Source: JBBTDV01 sp038042605
Lineage (GTDB): Bacteria > Bdellovibrionota > UBA1018
Length of the DNA: 64,000 nucleotides
Direction: 5' to 3'
Assembly (NCBI GenBank): GCA_964358645.1
Contig: CAYHPW010000004.1
Coordinates: forward strand, 26,526-90,525
Positions 1 through 8,058 of this stretch are shown here, in pieces. The position numbers and the translations under genes were made by a program. Position 1 is the first letter of the stretch. Each line of letters starts with the position of its first letter. The notes under the pieces were generated by a model. That model worked only from the letters and a program-made list of their open reading frames with translations. It was not told the origin of the DNA and made no database searches.

Positions 1-85
1 CAATCGGGTTTTTCATACTGGCAGCAAGCTCGAACATCTTGCGAACGCCAGAGGCCTCCAGGGATTTCATTCTTTCAGCAATCAT
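1..85 (-). CDS. Aminotransferase class I/II, N-terminal fragment (runs off window)
   Basis: Only the first 28 codons are in the window. They read MIAERMKSLEASGVRKMFEL and continue, which resembles the N-terminus of class I PLP-dependent aminotransferases of the aspartate-aminotransferase superfamily (pattern I-x-R-hydrophobic-x-x-hydrophobic-x-x-S-G-hydrophobic-R-K). The ATG overlaps the TGA of the upstream activator gene by four bases (ATGA), so it is probably co-transcribed with the aromatic-degradation operon. No catalytic residue is visible, so substrate and even family membership are provisional. Confidence 0.55.
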   Translation of the reverse strand, partial: MIAERMKSLEASGVRKMFELAASMKNPI

Positions 86-891
86 ACAGAATCTCCATGC
101 ATCAAGCCGTAAAGCGCCGCTCCTATAGCACCACAATACTGGGCGTCCTTTGCCAAAATTATTTTCTTACCAGGCAGTTGTTTACGAAATATTTTAAGCA
201 ATGCTGGATGATAATTCATCACTCCGCCTGAAAAAACAACTTTATCAGAACTGATGACTGTCATCTCAAGCACTCTTTTTACAACGGACATATAAAGTGC
301 GTGGATCAGATTTTCAACTTTCTCACCTTGCATCAAAATCTTGATGACTTCTTGTCCGGCAAATACCGTGCAATAGCTGTTTAACACGAGATCCTTGTCA
401 TGCTTCTTCTGAAGTCCTGACATTGCTTCAAGACTGATTTCCAAGCGATGCGCCAGCTCTTCGATGTAGGCTCCTGTCCCGGCCGCACATTTGCGGTTCA
501 TCACGAAACTTCGTATTTCATCATCATCAGCTTGTATGACCTTGGAGTCCTGCCCGCCTATATCTATTATAGTGAACGTTCCAGAGACATCCGTCTGGTG
601 CCTGACACCGATATGGTGTGCTTTTATTTCCGTGAGCCTGTGCGAGGCAAAATTAAGATGATTCCTTCCGTAGCCAGTAACAGTGATAACATGCCCGTTT
701 CTGACGGTCAGGTCATCACTTTCAAAAGGCGAGTCTGAAAGTGCCCTCTTCACATGCTCTATCAACGGAAACAGAGTTTTTTGTTTGGTCTTACTGATGA
801 TCTTCCCTGACTGATCACACGAGACGACCTTGATTTCTGAACTCCCGCAATCAACACCCCAGTAATGTTTACGCTTGGTTTTAGCCGCCAT
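82..891 (-). CDS. BadF/BadG/BcrA/D-family ATPase activator (2-hydroxyacyl-CoA dehydratase activase type)
   Basis: A 269-residue ATP-dependent electron activator of the HgdC/BcrA/BcrD family. These homodimers carry one [4Fe-4S] cluster between subunits and drive low-potential electron transfer to a partner dehydratase or reductase. Visible signatures are the N-terminal acetate-kinase-type phosphate loop (GVDCGSSEIK), the second nucleotide motif IDIGGQDSK, and the two cluster cysteines in RKCAAGTGAYIE and NSYCTVFAGQEV. The C-terminal FSGGV and GAIGAALYG motifs complete the ASKHA fold. Its length fits a stand-alone activase such as HgdC rather than BcrA. It lies 10 bases after a single-component partner (902-2089), so the two probably form a complete two-gene enzyme. 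Family is secure; the reaction is unknown. Confidence 0.88.
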   Translation of the reverse strand: MAAKTKRKHYWGVDCGSSEIKVVSCDQSGKIISKTKQKTLFPLIEHVKRALSDSPFESDDLTVRNGHVITVTGYGRNHLNFASHRLTEIKAHHIGVRHQTDVSGTFTIIDIGGQDSKVIQADDDEIRSFVMNRKCAAGTGAYIEELAHRLEISLEAMSGLQKKHDKDLVLNSYCTVFAGQEVIKILMQGEKVENLIHALYMSVVKRVLEMTVISSDKVVFSGGVMNYHPALLKIFRKQLPGKKIILAKDAQYCGAIGAALYGLMHGDSV

Positions 892-901
892 ATTTGCCCT
901 C

Positions 902-2089
902 TTAGATCATCTCCAAAAAGGCCTCTATAAGATTTGTTGCCTGTTCATCCGAAAAACAGCGCAAATCGCACAGATCGCCATTGATAACCACGGACGGGAT
1001 CCCATTTCCCCTCAGCCTGCCTGGCAAATTATATTGGCTATTGGTGTTGTTCGGGCAGGTCTTTGATTCGTGAAATATCACTCCGTCAATCGCGAATTCT
1101 TTGATTGTCTTTGAAATATACTTTTCTTTGAAAGAATCGTTTCGATTGATGAAAATTTCAAGATAAGCTTTTGCCATGCTGGCGAGTGGATCTGTGGCGT
1201 CAAACGCGGAGAAGATCCAGCTATTGCAATAAGTAGACGCAACCACGCAGGCTCGATGTCTCTGAAAAAGTTCAGATAGATTCCTAAGCCTTCCCCATAC
1301 CGGCATCCCATCCCAATAAATACGCTTCATTTCTCCATGGACCGAAGCAACACCCGCTTTGATTCTCTCCTTCATGTCTTTTAAAAGATGCTTGTAAAAT
1401 GTCACAGCTTCCTCGGTTCCACGAAGAACCACAATCGGACCCATGAATACGGTGGAGTCAAAGAAATTAAGTGGGCTTGGTTTATGAGCACCGGTCAATA
1501 AAACTTCATTCCATAGATCAGTCGCCTTCTTTGAAAGAGCGACCGTGTGCTTGAGTTTTTCTACATCCATCTTTTTTCTGGCCAACGCCTCAAGACGAGC
1601 AATTAGATTCTTAAACTGTGCAACCACATCATCTATGTGCCATTTTTCAACATTAGATAAATGGTTTGGGCTATGTATGCCGATAAGAGGCACATTAAAT
1701 TTCCTGCTATAAAACTCAAACCAATGCATCACGTCTTTGCACTGGTTCGTATTGTAAACAAGTACGTCAGGCCTGGGCACGTTCTTTATGCCGTACGCTT
1801 TGGTAAGCGGGGTGACACCTTTCATACACGCGCCGACATCACTTGTAAGATAACTGCATATATCAGGTGAATATCCAAGCGCATTGGCTGCTGGAATGGT
1901 TTCACCTGACATTCTAGAGGCCCCAAGCATGGCTCCGTGATTTTCTGGAAAGAACACCTCAAAATCCATTGCGCGTAAAATTTCAGCCGGCCCGACAGAT
2001 GTGCACCACGCGACCAGCCTCCGCGGATCCCTCGATGCGGCATCAAGATCCAGGAAGTAACGCTTCATCACTTCCTTTACATCGCTCAT
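902..2089 (-). CDS. 2-hydroxyacyl-CoA dehydratase / BcrB-HgdB-like component, single-subunit type
   Basis: A 395-residue member of the 2-hydroxyacyl-CoA dehydratase D-component superfamily (HgdA/HgdB, BcrB/BcrC, YjiM, double-cubane proteins). Three cysteine positions typical of the cluster are visible: PDICSY (about residue 78), TNQCKDV (about 117) and SKTCPNN near the C-terminus. Further cysteines occur at GAC (about 88), RACVVASTYC and NGDLCDLRC. Known relatives usually occur as an unequal pair plus an activase. Here only one component is present beside one activase, as in E. coli yjiM/yjiL and in double-cubane cluster proteins. Its ATG overlaps the stop of the reductase beta subunit. It could reduce another hydroxylated aromatic or act as a double-cubane reductase; the sequence does not decide. 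Confidence 0.82.
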   Translation of the reverse strand: MSDVKEVMKRYFLDLDAASRDPRRLVAWCTSVGPAEILRAMDFEVFFPENHGAMLGASRMSGETIPAANALGYSPDICSYLTSDVGACMKGVTPLTKAYGIKNVPRPDVLVYNTNQCKDVMHWFEFYSRKFNVPLIGIHSPNHLSNVEKWHIDDVVAQFKNLIARLEALARKKMDVEKLKHTVALSKKATDLWNEVLLTGAHKPSPLNFFDSTVFMGPIVVLRGTEEAVTFYKHLLKDMKERIKAGVASVHGEMKRIYWDGMPVWGRLRNLSELFQRHRACVVASTYCNSWIFSAFDATDPLASMAKAYLEIFINRNDSFKEKYISKTIKEFAIDGVIFHESKTCPNNTNSQYNLPGRLRGNGIPSVVINGDLCDLRCFSDEQATNLIEAFLEMI

Positions 2090-3084
2090 TGTTTCTCCAG
2101 CAATCTTTTTACACAGCGATTAATAAAAACAGCAATCATTTTCTTCTTATATGAAGGCGGGAAAAATTCCTGCTTAAGCGGTGTAACTGCTTTTGTAACC
2201 TCATGGCAAGCATTCAGAAGCATTTCATCAAAACCAACTGATTCATTAGTTGAAAAATTTAAAAGTACAGGGTGCGTATCCGCTCCACTCACCGCCACTC
2301 CCATGGACCATATCCCATGCACATCCGAAAGGCTAACCGCCACGCCAAGCGATGGAAAATCTATCGCATTTCTGATCCTAAGTTTTTCGTAAGCTATCCG
2401 CTCGTACCGCGGCACGCGGACCTCCACATGTGTCAGAATCTCGCCCTTCTCAAGCCTGTTACGCTCAATCCCGTCCTTGATATAGAACTCAGCAAGCGGA
2501 ACATGAATATAGCCGCTCGGCCCAGCGACCGACAAACGCGCATCCATGAGCATAAGCACGGGAGCAAGATCTGAAACGAAACGGGCCCTACATAAAGGTG
2601 CCTTGCCACGGACCGCGTTAGGTATCAAATGGCAAGCTTCACCACCGGATTTGAAGCACTCACCGTGAGCCTTCCTGTTTGTCTCACTCTGATTGAAGAA
2701 TATACAACGATTATTGACAAGAAGGTTCCCACCCGCGGTCGCCCTGTTGCGAATCTGCCTGGTCGCGACCAGGCTCGCTGCTTCAGAAACGGATGGTAGG
2801 AGCTTTCTGACAATGTTATTACCGATCAACTCATCAAGCGTTGTTTGAGAGCCGATGGAAACCGTTCTCTCATTCCTAAGCGCCACGCCACCAAGCTCCT
2901 TGATAGCTGTTAGCGAGATGATCGAGGAAGGGGCTATCAAACGGTTCTTAAGCAAAGGCACCAAATCAGTGCCACCACTACAAAAATTAAATTCCTCACT
3001 ATCGGAAGCTAGTTTGCCGGCGATGCCTACCGCTTCATCCAGTGCGGTAGGCCGATAATATCTAAAGCCCGCCATCAGCGCCAT
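2086..3084 (-). CDS. hcrB: 4-hydroxybenzoyl-CoA reductase beta subunit (FAD, extra [4Fe-4S] loop)
   Basis: FAD-binding subunit of the xanthine-dehydrogenase family. FAD motifs are visible as CSGGTDLVPLL and RNRATAGGNLL. After the second motif lies an insertion of about 40 residues with four cysteines (NNRCIFFNQSE, GECFKSGG, EACHLIP, PLCRARF). That is the loop that binds the additional [4Fe-4S] cluster in Thauera 4-hydroxybenzoyl-CoA reductase and is absent from ordinary xanthine dehydrogenases. This makes it the most specific evidence for the enzyme's identity. The enzyme reductively removes the phenolic hydroxyl of 4-hydroxybenzoyl-CoA, giving benzoyl-CoA. I chose the ATG at 3084, just after the alpha-subunit TAA; the longer reading frame would overlap alpha. 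Rhodopseudomonas homologue is HbaC. Confidence 0.9.
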   Translation of the reverse strand: MALMAGFRYYRPTALDEAVGIAGKLASDSEEFNFCSGGTDLVPLLKNRLIAPSSIISLTAIKELGGVALRNERTVSIGSQTTLDELIGNNIVRKLLPSVSEAASLVATRQIRNRATAGGNLLVNNRCIFFNQSETNRKAHGECFKSGGEACHLIPNAVRGKAPLCRARFVSDLAPVLMLMDARLSVAGPSGYIHVPLAEFYIKDGIERNRLEKGEILTHVEVRVPRYERIAYEKLRIRNAIDFPSLGVAVSLSDVHGIWSMGVAVSGADTHPVLLNFSTNESVGFDEMLLNACHEVTKAVTPLKQEFFPPSYKKKMIAVFINRCVKRLLEKQ

Positions 3085-3085
3085 G

Positions 3086-5530
3086 TTAGCGGCCTCCCTC
3101 GCGGACTTTCGAAATCGCCTCAAGAACTTTATCGGGGGTCATCGGCACCGACATGAGCCTGATCCCAACAGCATCGTAAATCGCGTTCGCCACGGAGGGC
3201 ACAAGCGGCGCAAGAGCGCCCTCGCCTACTTCCTTAGCGCCGAAAGGGCCTTCGCTTTCGTCGCTCCTAGGACAAATGATGTCAATCTTGGGCTGCTCAA
3301 AAGGCGATGGGATCTTGTATTCAAGGAACGAAGGATTCTGAATAGCTCCATCGACGTAGTTCATGGACTCCATAAGCGCCTGTCCCAAACCCATATGTAT
3401 CGAACCCTCGATCTGCCCTTCCACCGCAAGCGGATTTATCGGCGTTCCGCAATCATGCGCACACGTAACTTTATCAACTTTAACAAAACCAGTATCTGGA
3501 TCCACGCTCACTTCGGTTATAAACGCGGTAAAGCTGTAACTCGGGCTAAGCCCCGCCCCTGCGCCCTTGAACTTGCCGCCCATTTTTGGCGAAACATAAA
3601 TTCCACTAGCTTGAAGGGCACCTCCTTCAAGCGCTTTAGAAACAGCCTCCATGTAACTAATACTTTTTCCGCTACCAGAGGCGCTACCAGATGCGCTCAC
3701 ACATCCTATCTTCATGTCCTTGAATATAAACCCATCCGAATAATCCGGATTAGGACCAAGATATACGCTGCTGAAATCAGGTTTTCTCCCACCTTGTCTA
3801 AAAAAATTCACAGGCTCTTCCGGCCTTTTGTAGACTGGCGGCGGCAATCCCATCAGCTTACAAGCGGCTTCGGTGAGCGCCTTTCGCATTCTTATAGCGG
3901 CATTCCTGGCGGCATTGCCAGCCATGAATGTAACCCGTGAACTGTAACTGCCAAAATCAACCGGGCAAAGTCGCGTATCCGCGGCAATAATTTTTATCAT
4001 CGAAAGCGGGATGCCGAGCACCTCTGCCACCATCATCGCTATGACAGTGTCACTGCCCTGGCCAATGTCAGAGGCACCGGTATAAACCGTCACACCGCCG
4101 TCAAAATCTATGGTGAGCCTGACAGTGGACTGAGTCGCCTCGCTCTTGTCCTTACCGCCCTGATTGTTCCAAAGTATTGGAAGCGCGCTTCCGCTGATAA
4201 AAAAACCGCAGGCAACACCAATGCCTTTTCCGTACGGGAGTTTTCCATGCTTCTCTCCATATTTTTCTCGCCATCCTGAACGCTCCATCGCGGTCTTAAG
4301 GCCCTCTGATAGCCCGCAAGAAGTGATCCTGAACTCATTCGCGGTAATCGTGTTTTCCTGGAGCAAAAACTTAAGCCTGGCTTCGCACGGATCTATTCCA
4401 GCTTTCACGCATGCCATATCAAGCAACACTTCGCTTGCGAAACGTGGGTTCACACCTCCATGGCCGCGCATGGCCCCACACATCGGCTTATTGGTATATA
4501 CCCTGTCACATTTAAATGAAAAATTTGGTACCCTGTACGGTCCCTGAAGAAGCACGCCATTGTAATACGAGGTCACCACACCGAAGCTGCCATATGCCCC
4601 GCCGTCAATCAGTGCCTCAGTCTCCAGTGCTGTGATGCCGCATTCAGGATGAAGCCCAAGCTTCATTTTAATCTCAGTCGGGTGCCTGCCATGATTTGTG
4701 AAAAAAACTTCCTCACGCGAGAGCGCTAGTTTTGTATTCCTACCGGTCATAAGCGCGAGCTTCGCGCATATCATCTCATGGCCAAATGGATCGCTCTTGC
4801 CGCCGAAGCCACCACCGAGAAAAGGCTTCACTACCCTGATTCGGTGAAGCGGGAACTCAAGAACTTCCGACAAAGCAATATGAAGATAATGCGGCACCTG
4901 AGTCGATGAATAGACCGTGAGATCGCCGCTTCCGTCGATTTCCACTTGTGTGGCATGCGGTTCTGTAAAAGCATGATTGAGTGGTTTAAATTCAAAACTG
5001 CCTTCAACCACGGCGCTGGCATTCTTGAATCCTTCACTCATGTCACCAAACTGCTGATGCGCGGATTTGTGAAGATTTGTATCCCGTTTAAGTTCAGGAT
5101 GTATAGTGGACCCTGTTTTTTCAAGAGCCTGCCTTGAATCCAGGCACGGCTTGATGTCAGTGTACTTCACATATATCAAGCGCATGGCTTCTTCCGCGGC
5201 TTTGGCATTTTCGGCCGCGACCGCTGCCACAGGCTCACCTATGTACCTCACAACGTCCTTCGCTATCGCTGGCTCATCCTTGCTGATCGGTAAAACGCCA
5301 AACGTGTTTTTAAAATCCTTCCCGGTGATAGCGGCCTTAACACCCGGAAACCGTTCTGCCAGCGTGGTGTCTATCTCCTTAATCTTCGCGCTTGCACGCG
5401 TTGAGCGCAGGATCCTTACGATCAACGGATTATGTAGAACAATATCGTCAGTGTACTGGGCGCGGCCCGTCACTTTATCAAGTGATCCGAGACATGGAGT
5501 AGGTTTTCCTATGACATTGTATCCGCTCAT
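3086..5530 (-). CDS. hcrA: 4-hydroxybenzoyl-CoA reductase alpha subunit (molybdopterin)
   Basis: Large molybdenum-cofactor subunit, about 814 residues from the ATG at 5530, which has GAGGAA upstream; the longer frame reading from 5596 overlaps the gamma gene. Cofactor motifs include GGGFGGKSD, GAMRGHGG, a GQGSD segment and the C-terminal GPFGAKEVGEG with the catalytic glutamate. The first two differ from purine hydroxylases, which have KE and AFRGFG at those places, and fit 4-hydroxybenzoyl-CoA reductases. The protein is somewhat longer than the roughly 770 residues usual for HcrA. A Ser/Gly/Ala-rich insertion near residue 620 contains a 12-base in-frame duplication (3670-3693). It would act as an alpha2beta2gamma2 cytoplasmic enzyme taking electrons from ferredoxin. 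Confidence 0.88.
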   Translation of the reverse strand: MSGYNVIGKPTPCLGSLDKVTGRAQYTDDIVLHNPLIVRILRSTRASAKIKEIDTTLAERFPGVKAAITGKDFKNTFGVLPISKDEPAIAKDVVRYIGEPVAAVAAENAKAAEEAMRLIYVKYTDIKPCLDSRQALEKTGSTIHPELKRDTNLHKSAHQQFGDMSEGFKNASAVVEGSFEFKPLNHAFTEPHATQVEIDGSGDLTVYSSTQVPHYLHIALSEVLEFPLHRIRVVKPFLGGGFGGKSDPFGHEMICAKLALMTGRNTKLALSREEVFFTNHGRHPTEIKMKLGLHPECGITALETEALIDGGAYGSFGVVTSYYNGVLLQGPYRVPNFSFKCDRVYTNKPMCGAMRGHGGVNPRFASEVLLDMACVKAGIDPCEARLKFLLQENTITANEFRITSCGLSEGLKTAMERSGWREKYGEKHGKLPYGKGIGVACGFFISGSALPILWNNQGGKDKSEATQSTVRLTIDFDGGVTVYTGASDIGQGSDTVIAMMVAEVLGIPLSMIKIIAADTRLCPVDFGSYSSRVTFMAGNAARNAAIRMRKALTEAACKLMGLPPPVYKRPEEPVNFFRQGGRKPDFSSVYLGPNPDYSDGFIFKDMKIGCVSASGSASGSGKSISYMEAVSKALEGGALQASGIYVSPKMGGKFKGAGAGLSPSYSFTAFITEVSVDPDTGFVKVDKVTCAHDCGTPINPLAVEGQIEGSIHMGLGQALMESMNYVDGAIQNPSFLEYKIPSPFEQPKIDIICPRSDESEGPFGAKEVGEGALAPLVPSVANAIYDAVGIRLMSVPMTPDKVLEAISKVREGGR

Positions 5531-5546
5531 TAGCGCTTCCTCGAAT

Positions 5547-6056
5547 TCACGGCGAATCACTGGCCCGCATTTTTTTTGCAGCTTCCGCGACCGCATTCTC
5601 TATCTTCGTGTAACCGGTGCACCTACACACAGTGCCGGAAACACATTCCTTTATTTCTTCTTGTGAAGGATCCTTGTTTTCCTCCAGTAAATTGACAGCA
5701 TTTAAAACCATGGCAGGCGTACAAAACCCGCATTGTATGGCGCCGGATGCGATCATTGATTCCTGCACCGGATGAAGCGAACCATCTTTTGCCACGCCTT
5801 CTATGGTCGTCACCTTCCTGCCATTTACTTCACAAGCAGGTAAAATACATGACAGTACCGGCTTCCCATCCAGAAGAACGCTGCAACACCCGCAATCACC
5901 GGTGTCACAGCCGCGCTTGACGCCAGTCAATTTAAGCTCATCTCTTAACATCTCAAGAAGTGTGGTTTCCGGCAAAACAGCACGGGCCATTTTAACGCCG
6001 TTCACCTCGATGTTAATAAGCTGCAACCGGCTTTGATCTGATGATTTATTCCTCAT
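5547..6056 (-). CDS. hcrC: 4-hydroxybenzoyl-CoA reductase gamma subunit (2 x [2Fe-2S])
   Basis: Small iron-sulfur subunit of the xanthine-dehydrogenase family, about 169 residues from the ATG at 6056; the longer frame to 6119 would run into the thiolase gene. Plant-type ferredoxin cysteines are seen in RGCDTGDCGCCSVLL with a following LSCIL. The second [2Fe-2S] domain has IQCGFCTPAM and VCRCTGYTKIE. It transfers electrons between the FAD/[4Fe-4S] beta subunit and the molybdenum site. Transcription order gamma-alpha-beta differs slightly from the Thauera arrangement, but all three subunits are present and intact. Spacing to alpha is 16 bases. Confidence 0.9.
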   Translation of the reverse strand: MRNKSSDQSRLQLINIEVNGVKMARAVLPETTLLEMLRDELKLTGVKRGCDTGDCGCCSVLLDGKPVLSCILPACEVNGRKVTTIEGVAKDGSLHPVQESMIASGAIQCGFCTPAMVLNAVNLLEENKDPSQEEIKECVSGTVCRCTGYTKIENAVAEAAKKMRASDSP

Positions 6057-6067
6057 ATTTATGGATT

Positions 6068-7249
6068 CTACCCCATGCGCCTCACAAGAGTCGCAACCCC
6101 TTGCCCGTGTCCGACACACATCGCTGTCACTCCGAATTCTTTATCGGTGCTTTCAAGAACATTGATCAATGTAGTGATTAAGCGCGTACCGGTGCACCCG
6201 AGTGGATGCCCAAGAGCGATAGCCCCTCCAAAGAGGTTGACTCTATCCTCTGAAATCTCAAGCTCACGCATGCATGCGATCGCCTGGGATGCGAATGCCT
6301 CATTCAGTTCAAAAACATCGATATCATTTACTTTAAAACCAGAGCGACCGAGAAGTTTTTGTATCGCTGGAACGGGACCCATCCCCATAAGACAAGGATC
6401 AATACCAACGACCGCGTAATCCAAGATCTGCGCTCTCGCCTTTGCGCCAGTTCTTCTAAGCCCATCCGCCGATAAAAGCGTAGTCAGACTGGCGCCGTCA
6501 CTAAGCGGCGAGCTATTGCCAGCCGTGACCGTGCCGTTTTCTTTGAAGCTGCTCTTCAAAGCTAAAAGCGTCTCTATGTTTGTATCGGCACGAGGGAGCT
6601 GATCTTTTGAAAAAACACCATCAGGCGTAGTCACTGGGATTATCTCTCTGGCAAAGTGACCTTTGCTTTGTGCCTCAAGTGCCTTTTTGTGGCTTCGAAA
6701 CGCGAACTCATCCTGCTCGCGCCTGCTGATGCCATAAACCTCGGCGACTTTTTCTGCAGTGAGCCCCATATTGTTAAAAGGGAATTCATACCGGCCAAGA
6801 AGCTCCTGGTTATAATCCAGCGCGGCCGCCATGGGCACGTGATGCATGTGTTCTACGCCGCCAGCTAAAATAATATCAGCATCACCACGGTCAAGCGTCA
6901 TCGCGGCGAAATTAAGCGCCTGAAGACTGGATGCGCATAGCCTGTTGATAGTCACGCCTGGCACTCTATCAGGCAGGCCGGCAAGCAAAGATGAAAGTCT
7001 AGCGATGTTCTTGCCCTGTTCCAGATGCTGACCAACGCAACCGATAAATACGTCATCAATAGCATCTGGTGACACTGCTTTTGTCGTTGCTGCTTTTGTC
7101 GTTGCTGCTTTTGTCGTTGCTTCTTTTATGAGCATGGCAATGAGCGCATCCGCCCTTACGTTTCTTAAAGCACCCTTCTCAGGATGTGAACGACCTATCG
7201 CTGTCCTTCTTGCATCCACTACAAATGCATTTAGAAATTTTTTTTCCAC
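6068..7249 (-). CDS. Acetyl-CoA acetyltransferase / 3-oxoacyl-CoA thiolase
   Basis: A 393-residue thiolase II family enzyme. The nucleophilic cysteine sits in RLCASSLQAL, the base histidine in ELNEAFASQA and GHPLGCTG, and the second catalytic cysteine in AMCVGHGQG. It would cleave 3-oxopimeloyl-CoA to glutaryl-CoA and acetyl-CoA, or acetoacetyl-CoA to two acetyl-CoA. Two thiolase genes in this operon match those two steps, and sequence alone does not assign which is which. An oddity is a run KEATTKAATTKAATTKAV near residues 42-59, produced by a 15-base unit repeated in tandem at 7082-7130; it falls where thiolases normally have a surface loop. Confidence 0.9.
   Translation of the reverse strand: MEKKFLNAFVVDARRTAIGRSHPEKGALRNVRADALIAMLIKEATTKAATTKAATTKAVSPDAIDDVFIGCVGQHLEQGKNIARLSSLLAGLPDRVPGVTINRLCASSLQALNFAAMTLDRGDADIILAGGVEHMHHVPMAAALDYNQELLGRYEFPFNNMGLTAEKVAEVYGISRREQDEFAFRSHKKALEAQSKGHFAREIIPVTTPDGVFSKDQLPRADTNIETLLALKSSFKENGTVTAGNSSPLSDGASLTTLLSADGLRRTGAKARAQILDYAVVGIDPCLMGMGPVPAIQKLLGRSGFKVNDIDVFELNEAFASQAIACMRELEISEDRVNLFGGAIALGHPLGCTGTRLITTLINVLESTDKEFGVTAMCVGHGQGVATLVRRMG
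7082..7130. repeat. 15-bp in-frame tandem repeat inside thiolase gene
   Basis: The unit ttttgtcgttgctgc occurs about three times in direct succession, the last copy diverged. Because the unit is 15 bases, each copy adds five residues (roughly TKAAT) without changing frame. It looks like replication slippage and could vary in copy number between strains. Confidence 0.85.
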
Positions 7250-7263
7250 CTACATTCCTCCCT

Positions 7264-8028
7264 TTAAAGCGACAAAATACCGCAGCTCTTGCCACCATCC
7301 ACATGGAGCACCTGGCCCGTTATGAACCCAGCTTCCTCGGAAGCTAGAAAGGTAACCGCCGCAGCGATGTCATCAACACTGCCCATTTTGCCGGTGGGTT
7401 GCATCTTAAGCAGGCGTTCCCTTGCTTTGTCAGACATCCCTCTGGTCATTGGCGTATCAATCAGACCGGGCGCAACAGCGTTCACGTTTATATTGTAACG
7501 GGCGAACTCAAGCGCAAGTGTCTTTGTCAGGCTGACCATGCCACCCTTGCTTGCAGAATAATTGCTCTGGCCTATATTGCCAAGCCATGACCGCGACGTG
7601 ATATTAACGATCTTTCCGCTAAGCCTTGCCTGCATGGCAGGGAATACGGCTTGGCAAAGCAAAAAAGCCCCCTTTAAGTTGACATTGATAACTGCGTCCC
7701 AGTCTTCCTCCGAAATGGATGATATAAATCCATCACGGATGATACCGGCGTTATTCACAAGAACGTCTAGTTTGCCGAATTTTTTTAAAATGGATCCCAC
7801 CACAGCCGTCACGTCATCTTTTTTAGCGACATCCCCGGTGAATGCAAACATCTGCTCTTTGCTATTACCCTTAAAGCTACTGGCAGTAGCTTTAAGGGCC
7901 GCGCTGTCCATATCTATGAGCGCCACACTAGCGCCAAGACTTGCAAAACGTCCTGCTATCCCAGCACCAATCCCTTGCGCCGCTCCGGTGACGGCAACCA
8001 CCTGACCTGAAAAATCACAGCATTTCAT
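7264..8028 (-). CDS. SDR-family 3-hydroxyacyl-CoA dehydrogenase / 3-oxoacyl reductase (FabG-like)
   Basis: A 254-residue classical short-chain dehydrogenase. The nucleotide motif TGAAQGIGAGIAG, the NNAG motif, the catalytic serine in ITSRSW, YSASK with the Tyr-Lys pair, and the C-terminal HVDGG are all present. An aspartate in ALIDMD after beta-2 favours NAD(H). In this operon it is the only obvious hydroxyacyl-CoA dehydrogenase, so it probably oxidises 3-hydroxypimeloyl-CoA and/or 3-hydroxybutyryl-CoA. The gene contains an uninterrupted 14-base perfect inverted repeat (7868-7898). Product family is certain; substrate is inferred from context. Confidence 0.88.
   Translation of the reverse strand: MKCCDFSGQVVAVTGAAQGIGAGIAGRFASLGASVALIDMDSAALKATASSFKGNSKEQMFAFTGDVAKKDDVTAVVGSILKKFGKLDVLVNNAGIIRDGFISSISEEDWDAVINVNLKGAFLLCQAVFPAMQARLSGKIVNITSRSWLGNIGQSNYSASKGGMVSLTKTLALEFARYNINVNAVAPGLIDTPMTRGMSDKARERLLKMQPTGKMGSVDDIAAAVTFLASEEAGFITGQVLHVDGGKSCGILSL
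7868..7898. repeat. Perfect 14-bp inverted repeat within SDR coding sequence
   Basis: Arms cccttaaagctact and agtagctttaaggg are exact reverse complements separated by three bases (ggc). It encodes LKATASSFKG on the minus strand. A hairpin this strong inside a reading frame is unusual and could pause transcription or translation. Confidence 0.85.
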
Positions 8029-8058
8029 AGTACCTTTCCTGATACCTCTCTGAAAACT

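Noticed and set aside
902..2089. Reading this gene as a second bcrB
   Set aside because: No bcrC, bcrA or bcrD copy accompanies it and its neighbour is a short HgdC-type activase; a single-component system fits better.
3083..3940. Plus-strand 285-codon open frame
   Set aside because: It is antisense to the well-supported alpha subunit, has basic low-complexity composition and no motif; a shadow of codon bias.
3086..5530. Assigning the enzyme as carbon monoxide dehydrogenase or xanthine dehydrogenase
   Set aside because: The beta subunit has the four-cysteine loop unique to 4-hydroxybenzoyl-CoA reductase and the alpha subunit lacks the purine-pocket motifs.
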